From Achromobacter sp. HZ34 (lineage in GTDB: Bacteria; Pseudomonadota; Gammaproteobacteria; Burkholderiales; Burkholderiaceae_B): a stretch of 64,000 nt of DNA. Position 1 is the first letter of the stretch; every line of letters starts with the position of its first letter. The DNA lies in the NCBI RefSeq assembly GCF_002209485.1, contig NZ_NJIX01000007.1, positions 186,001-250,000 on the forward strand. Reading direction: 5' to 3'. Below the pieces are notes generated by a model that worked only from the letters and a program-made list of their open reading frames with translations, had not been told where the DNA came from and searched no databases. A program made the translations under genes and the position numbers. Shown piece after piece: positions 58,880-64,000 of the stretch.

Positions 58880-61800
58880 TCACGCGTCTGTGTAGCCCAT
58901 GCGCGCGTCGCGGGCCGTTGCTTCGGCGTCGCGGTCGGTGGGGGCGCCATAGCCGCCGCCGCCGGGCGTGCGCAGGGTGACTTCATCGCCCGGCTGCAGC
59001 ACCTGTGGCGTGCGGGAGTCGATGGCGACGCCGTTGATCAACACCGCGCCCGGCGCGCCGTCGCCGCCACCCGCCAGGCCCGGCGCCGCGATGCGGATGC
59101 GTTCGGTCAGGAACACCACCGCCAAAGGCGTCGGATGGCGATTGACGTAGCAGACCTCCTCGCCCAGCCCGCCGCGCCATGCCCCGTCACCCCCCGAGCC
59201 CGCCACCAGCTTCTTGTAGCGGAACAACAGCGGCGAATCCCGCTCGGCCACTTCGATAGGCGTGGGCGAGATGTTGCTGGGCCAGGACATCACGTTGGCG
59301 CCGTCCTTGCCCGCCGTCGCGCCCATGCCGCCGTTGTAGAACAGCACCGTGGCGAACGGCTTGCCATTGGCGCGCACGCCGCTCATATTGGTGATCCACA
59401 CCGGCGAACCGACACCCGCCATGACGCGTCCGGGCAGGGCCGCGAACAGCGCACCGAATACCACCGTGGGCACATAGTGGCCGGTGCAGGACCGCCCGCC
59501 CACCGGCGCCGGCGTGATCGGATTCAGGATGGAGCCGGCCGGCGCCAGCGTCCGCACAGGGCGGAACAAACCATGGTTATTGGGCAGTTCCGGCACCAGC
59601 AGGCTCTTGATGGCGTACTGCGTCATCGCCTCGGTGTATGCCAGCACGCAATTGATGGCGCGCGGCTGTTGCGCGGAAGACCCGGCAAAGTCGCATTCGA
59701 TCTCGCCGTTCGCCACGCGCACCGCCACCTGGAAGTGGAAGGGCTCGGCAAAGCCGTCCGTCTTCATGCCGTATTCATAGACCCCTTCGGGCAGCGCCGT
59801 GATGGCCTTGCCCATGGCCTGCTCGCTGCGATCGAACAGCGCATCGGCCAGGTCGTCGACGCCTTCCAGGCCGTATTCGCCCAACAGCGTGGCGACACGG
59901 CCGGCGATCAGTTCGGTCGCCCCGACGTGGCACCAGATATCGCCGGTGGTCTGTTCGGGCGTACGCACATTGGTGCGCAACAACGTCAGCAAGGTCTCGT
60001 CAGGTTCGCCGGCGCGCAGAAAGTGCATGAGCGGCATGTGGAAACCTTCCTCATACAGCTCGCGCGCGTCGACCGAACGGATCTTGCCGCCGATATCGGG
60101 CACGTGGCCCGCGGTCGCCGCGAAGCCGATGACGCGGCCGTCGTGGAAGATGGGCTTGACCAGGCATACATCGTTCAGGTGCCCGGTGCCGATCCAGGGA
60201 TTGTTGGTGACGTAGACGTCGCCGTCGCGCATGCCGTCCAGCGGGAAGCGCGCGAGGGTGGCGCGTACCGTCTTGCCCAGCGTGCCGATGAAGGACGGGA
60301 TGGCGCCAGCGTTTTCCGCCAGGGTCTGGCCGCGCGAGTCGGTCATCACCACGGCGAAGTCGTTGGCTTCGGACGATAGCGTGGAGAAGGACGTGCGCAC
60401 GATCAGCTTGGCCGCCTCGCTGACCACGGACCGCACGCGCGTCCAGAAGACTTCCAGGAAAATGGGATCGGCGGCGGGAGCCACCGCACGCTGCGGCGCC
60501 GCGCCCGTGGACCCAGCGGCTCCCGCGCCGCCGACGTCGCTCACGGACGTTGCCGCCTCGTTCGTCGCAGCCGCGCTGCTTGAAACCTCATTTTCCGAGG
60601 TCCTGTGCCTCGACGCCTCATCCCCCGTCGCCGCGTCTATCTCGACCACCAGATTGCCGTTGACGCTCAGCGTGACGCGCGCCAGCGGCCCGACCACCAA
60701 GGTGGTGCTGGCTTCTTCGACCAGCAAGGGGCCAGCCGCCGTGAAACCGGGCGCGAGCTGCTCGCGCCGGTAGATCGGCGTATCGAAGTAGCGGCGTTCC
60801 TCGTGGAAATACACCGCCCGGCGCGCATGCGGCGCCGGTACGGCGCCAGCGGGCAGCGGCGCGGGCTCGAAGGGCTGGCGCGGCGGCGCTTCGGCGGTGG
60901 CGCGCAGATTGACCAGTTCGATCGGCACGTCCGGCGGCGTACGGCCGAACTTGCGTTGGTACTCGCTGCGGAAAGCCTGGTCGAGCGCGGTGCGCCAGGC
61001 CTGCTCGCCCGCCTCATCGTCATGGCGATAGGGACCGGCCGGCAGATCCACCGTCAGGTTGAAACCCTGGCCGATGAAGCGGCCATCCGCGCGGCGCTTC
61101 AGCGCGATGGGGCCGAAGGTGTCCGCGAGCGACTGCAGGGACGCGCGGGCGTTGTCTTCCAGCGCCGCATAGGCCTGCTCGATCTTCTCGATGGGATCGC
61201 TGGCGGGCTTGAAGCTGACCGTACGCGAGCGGTCGGCGCGCGCCGGCGCCACCAGCAGGCCGAAGGCCGATGCCACGCCCGCTTCGGGCGGGCAGATGAT
61301 GGTGCGCACGCCGATCTTGCGCGCCACGTAATAGGCATGCAGCGGACCGCCACCGCCGGTGGCCACCAGGATGAAGTGGCGGGGATCGCGACCGCGTTCC
61401 GCGACGTGCACGCGCGCGGCGGCCGCCATGTTCTCGGCCACGATGTCGTGCACGCCCCAGGCCACGGCCGTGCGGTCGCGCTCAAGTTCGCGGGCCAGCT
61501 TGTCATAGCCCTGCTCGGCCAGCGTCGCATCGATGGCCAGCGTGCCGCCGGCGAAGTACCCGGCGTTCAGATAACCCAGCGTCAGGTTGGCGTCCGTCAC
61601 GGTGGGCGCGTCGCCGCCGCGGCCGTAGCACATGGGGCCGGGCTCGGACCCCGCGCTGCGCGGACCCGCCTTGAGCAGGCCCAGTTCGTCGCGATGGGCG
61701 ATGCTGCCGCCGCCCGCGCCGATCTCGATCAAGTCCACCGTGGTGATGTTGATGGGCATGCCGCTGCCTTCCGCGAAACGCTTGCGGCGGGCTGCCTCGA

Positions 61801-62728
61801 AGCCGAAGGCGATGGCGGGGCGGGCGTCCTCCACCAGGCACAGCTTGGCGGTGGTGCCGCCCATGTCGAAGGCCAGCAGGTCGCGCTGGCCTTCGCGCAA
61901 GCAATGGTGGGCCGCGGAAATCGCGCCGGCCGCCGGGCCCGATTCCAACAACGCGATCGGCTGCGCGCGGGCGTCGTCCAGATGCGCCAGGCCGCCGTTG
62001 GACAGCATCATCAGCACATCGGCGTCCAGGCCCAGGCCGCCCAGGCCGGCCGCTAGCGTGCGCAGATACTGCTGCGCCATCGGCTTGATATAGGCATTGG
62101 CCAGCGTGGTCGACATGCGTTCGTATTCGCGGATCACCGGCGCGGTTTCGGACGACAGCGTCAGCGCCAGGCCCGGATGCTTGCGCGCGATGGCGTCAGC
62201 CAGGCGGCGTTCATGGTCGTCGTTCAAATAGGCGTGCAGCAGGCAGATGGCCAGCGACTCGATGCCGGCGTCGACAAGGCGATCCACGGTCTCCAACGCG
62301 GTGTCCAGGTCCAGCGCTTCGAGTTCGGCGCCGGTCGCGTCCAGGCGGCCGCCTACCTCGCCACGCAGATCGCGCGGCGCCAGGGGCACGGCGCGGTCGA
62401 GCTGCAAGTCGTACAGATCGTACTTGCGCTCATTGCCCATCTCGATGATGTCCATGAAGCCGCGCGTGAGCAGCATGCCGGTACGCGCGCCACGCCGTTC
62501 GATCAGTGCGTTCGTGAACAGCGTCGTGGCGTGCACCACGCGCTTGACGTCGGCCGGCGCGATGGCCGAGCTTTGCATCAGGCGGCCCACGCCGTCGATG
62601 ACTGCCCGTGTCGGATCGGCATGGGTCGTCAATACCTTCAGGCTGTATTGCCCCCCGCTGTCATGGTCCTGGGCGACCAGGTCCGTGAATGTTCCGCCGA
62701 TGTCGATGCCGATTGCCCACTGCGCCAC
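58880..62728 (-). CDS. fused hydantoinase/oxoprolinase, HyuA-HyuB
   Basis: ATP-dependent cyclic amidase of 1282 residues containing both subunits in one chain. The HyuA part (about 1-699) has the actin-like ATP-binding motifs IGIDIGGTFTDLV, LLAFDMGGTTAKLCL and LVATGGGGPLHAYY. The HyuB part starts near 754 (FLEVFWTRVRSVV) and has VYVTNNPWIGTGHLNDV, FDFAGSS-like ECDFAGSS and the end LRTPGGGGYGAP. A disordered, Ala/Ser/Thr-rich linker of about 54 residues joins them. In eukaryotic and some bacterial 5-oxoprolinases the two are likewise fused. Hydrolysis of 5-oxoproline, hydantoin or N-methylhydantoin is possible. Confidence 0.93.
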   Translation of the reverse strand: MAQWAIGIDIGGTFTDLVAQDHDSGGQYSLKVLTTHADPTRAVIDGVGRLMQSSAIAPADVKRVVHATTLFTNALIERRGARTGMLLTRGFMDIIEMGNERKYDLYDLQLDRAVPLAPRDLRGEVGGRLDATGAELEALDLDTALETVDRLVDAGIESLAICLLHAYLNDDHERRLADAIARKHPGLALTLSSETAPVIREYERMSTTLANAYIKPMAQQYLRTLAAGLGGLGLDADVLMMLSNGGLAHLDDARAQPIALLESGPAAGAISAAHHCLREGQRDLLAFDMGGTTAKLCLVEDARPAIAFGFEAARRKRFAEGSGMPINITTVDLIEIGAGGGSIAHRDELGLLKAGPRSAGSEPGPMCYGRGGDAPTVTDANLTLGYLNAGYFAGGTLAIDATLAEQGYDKLARELERDRTAVAWGVHDIVAENMAAAARVHVAERGRDPRHFILVATGGGGPLHAYYVARKIGVRTIICPPEAGVASAFGLLVAPARADRSRTVSFKPASDPIEKIEQAYAALEDNARASLQSLADTFGPIALKRRADGRFIGQGFNLTVDLPAGPYRHDDEAGEQAWRTALDQAFRSEYQRKFGRTPPDVPIELVNLRATAEAPPRQPFEPAPLPAGAVPAPHARRAVYFHEERRYFDTPIYRREQLAPGFTAAGPLLVEEASTTLVVGPLARVTLSVNGNLVVEIDAATGDEASRHRTSENEVSSSAAATNEAATSVSDVGGAGAAGSTGAAPQRAVAPAADPIFLEVFWTRVRSVVSEAAKLIVRTSFSTLSSEANDFAVVMTDSRGQTLAENAGAIPSFIGTLGKTVRATLARFPLDGMRDGDVYVTNNPWIGTGHLNDVCLVKPIFHDGRVIGFAATAGHVPDIGGKIRSVDARELYEEGFHMPLMHFLRAGEPDETLLTLLRTNVRTPEQTTGDIWCHVGATELIAGRVATLLGEYGLEGVDDLADALFDRSEQAMGKAITALPEGVYEYGMKTDGFAEPFHFQVAVRVANGEIECDFAGSSAQQPRAINCVLAYTEAMTQYAIKSLLVPELPNNHGLFRPVRTLAPAGSILNPITPAPVGGRSCTGHYVPTVVFGALFAALPGRVMAGVGSPVWITNMSGVRANGKPFATVLFYNGGMGATAGKDGANVMSWPSNISPTPIEVAERDSPLLFRYKKLVAGSGGDGAWRGGLGEEVCYVNRHPTPLAVVFLTERIRIAAPGLAGGGDGAPGAVLINGVAIDSRTPQVLQPGDEVTLRTPGGGGYGAPTDRDAEATARDARMGYTDA

Positions 62729-63028
62729 GCCTTGCTCCTGAAATCCGTCTATATCCGTTCCCGCTGCGGCGTAAAACGCATACGCCCGCGGAAAGAAAGG
62801 GATTGTAATGAATCCGCCACGTCAAAAACCGATAAACGATCCGATCCGCAACGGTGAGGTTCAGAAGACAGTTCTCATAGCCATTCCGTCGATTCGAGCG
62901 CAGGTTACGCACCGGGGATGAAGTTGGTGGAACCGCCTCAGGATCGCCGCCCACTCATCGCCCACCTCCTCCGAATGCGTCGAACGCAGCGGTGATCGCC
63001 TCACGGCTGATGAATGGCAGAAACTGAA
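62729..63028. other. divergent promoter region, no gene seen
   Basis: 300 bases between the HyuAB gene (minus) and the DUF2167-like gene (plus). No family-like reading frame, repeat or RNA was recognised. Confidence 0.5.
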
Positions 63029-64000
63029 ATGCATAGATATGGAAAGCTGGCTCCTCGCTGGATTGCTGTTTGTCTCTTGGCCATGGCCTGCTGCAATGGC
63101 GCTGCCGCCACGCTGCCTGCGTCCTGCTTCAACGCGCTTTACGATGGGACGCACAGCAAGGCCGACATCGATTCGCTTATCGGTGCCCCCTGGAAGTCAG
63201 GCACCCAGACGCTTGGGCCGGGGATCACCTTGCAGCTACCTGACGACTACGTTTATTTGACGCCGCAAGACGCAACCGCCCTTGCCACCCGGGCGACGTC
63301 CATGCCGCTACAGCGTGCCGGCAGGGTGACAAAGTGCGGCGCCCGCTGGTTGATCCAGGTCGACGTCGCTTACTTCGCCAACGTCAAGACGTCCGGACTG
63401 AAGGAAAGTATTCATGCCGACGATCTGCTGGAAGCGCTCGAACAACACAAGGTGGTGTCCACGAAAAGCGCGGTCAATTTCGATCCGTTTCCCCTGTCGT
63501 GGTTGCAGCCACCGGTTTTCGACGAACGGACCGGCGAGCTTGAATGGGCGTACACCAGCGAAAGGACGGGGCATGCGGAACGCATGCTGTTCGGCGACGA
63601 CTGGATAGTCAGCTTCTCCGTCGACGCCAATGCCGCGGACATGGATGCCGCGCAGGAGGCGCTGTCCGCGGTGGCGGGCCAGGTTCGGGTGGATAAAAAA
63701 CGGGTCGATAGAACGGGCGTCGGTGACATCCATGTGCTTGCGGAACTGGCGATCTTGCCGGCCGGGCATCGATTACATATCCCGGAGCAAGGCATGGGCG
63801 CCAACTGGAGCACCGCTGAAATCGCGGTAATCGCTTCGCTGGGCCTGGCATTGCTCCTGGTCTATACGCGTGTCGTGGGTCGTCCTGCCGAAACGGCTAC
63901 GCCTGCCAATGGCAAAGGAGCGTCGCTGCGCTCGCTGATCGAGAAATATCGCTCGAAAGCGTCCCTGGATGTGACGTATGACGATCCGCTGACAAGGAAG
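63029..64000 (+). CDS. DUF2167-like membrane protein (partial, runs off the window)
   Basis: The frame from ATG 63029 is open for all 324 codons to the window end. Residues 1-27 form a signal peptide with a possible lipoprotein-like end (VCLLAMACCNGAAAT). LIGAPWKSGTQTLGPGITLQLPDDYVYLTP near residues 49-78 (split) and FPLSWLQPPVFDERTGELEW resemble the DUF2167 family, exported membrane-anchored proteins of unknown function. A membrane helix lies at about 262-282 (IAVIASLGLALLLVYTRVV), followed by a cytoplasmic tail. The C-terminus is missing. Confidence 0.65.
   Translation, partial: MHRYGKLAPRWIAVCLLAMACCNGAAATLPASCFNALYDGTHSKADIDSLIGAPWKSGTQTLGPGITLQLPDDYVYLTPQDATALATRATSMPLQRAGRVTKCGARWLIQVDVAYFANVKTSGLKESIHADDLLEALEQHKVVSTKSAVNFDPFPLSWLQPPVFDERTGELEWAYTSERTGHAERMLFGDDWIVSFSVDANAADMDAAQEALSAVAGQVRVDKKRVDRTGVGDIHVLAELAILPAGHRLHIPEQGMGANWSTAEIAVIASLGLALLLVYTRVVGRPAETATPANGKGASLRSLIEKYRSKASLDVTYDDPLTRK

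Noticed and set aside
1-64000. CRISPR arrays, insertion sequences, rRNA, prophage genes
   Set aside because: Looked for; no regularly spaced repeats, transposase motifs, rRNA signatures or phage structural genes were seen.

Overview
The window looks like a chromosomal segment of a high-GC betaproteobacterium of the Alcaligenaceae (Bordetella/Achromobacter-like). This is inferred from the dense, mostly compact coding, two Bug/TctC periplasmic receptors (11916-12902 and 57599-58567), a protein that fits Alcaligenes esterase 713 residue by residue, and many LysR-controlled catabolic operons. No rRNA, phage, integrase, transposase or CRISPR array was seen. One tRNA gene (Gly, anticodon GCC) lies at 57272-57347.

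Layout. 1-4690 (minus) is a catabolic and uptake operon: DapA-like lyase, Ldh2-type dehydrogenase, ketopantoate-reductase-like enzyme, sulfonate/taurine-type binding protein and the start of its permease. It is divergent from a LacI regulator (4865-6034), with two adjacent perfect palindromes in between. 6124-7191 is an exported esterase. 7223-10791 is a phospholipase D-type protein with a membrane-anchored ankyrin protein behind it, most simply an effector and its immunity factor. 11222-11822 is a frameshifted orphan AbiEi-like antitoxin. 11916-14734 holds a Bug receptor, a saccharopine-dehydrogenase-like enzyme and an Lrp regulator. 15061-18222 is an envelope quality-control pair, an HtrA/DegP protease and a parvulin isomerase.

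18332-33276 is the most coherent unexplained block. A stand-alone receiver plus XapX protein, a five-gene operon (YcaC-like isochorismatase fold, chloroperoxidase-like hydrolase, YtcJ-like amidohydrolase, DoxX, MFS transporter fused to a monooxygenase-like domain), a divergent FixJ-type regulator and a 1504-residue ATPase-GAF-histidine kinase appear to form one two-component-controlled metabolic cassette. An unrelated-looking LysR/DHA2 exporter pair sits inside it.

33294-36505 has a DHA2 exporter, an ECF-like sigma factor and a second-type ClpP. 36568-48745 is a nitrogen-scavenging region. A LysR regulator faces a seven-gene operon (polar amino-acid-type ABC importer, two paralogous PuuE-like deacetylases, an amidase). 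Hydantoin/pyrimidine genes (racemase, dihydropyrimidinase, LysR, N-carbamoyl amidohydrolase) follow.

48746-57271 reads as an accessory region: an AbiE-like two-gene module with a leaderless-looking promoter, an orphan Phd antitoxin, a MarR-controlled exporter operon, a gene remnant and an XRE/alcohol-dehydrogenase pair. It has longer non-coding gaps than the flanks and ends near tRNA-Gly. Beyond the tRNA come a Bug receptor, a fused HyuA-HyuB (5-oxoprolinase/hydantoinase) protein and a DUF2167-like membrane protein that runs off the end.

All calls come from reading the sequence and recognising families. No database search was run, and composition differences are by eye.
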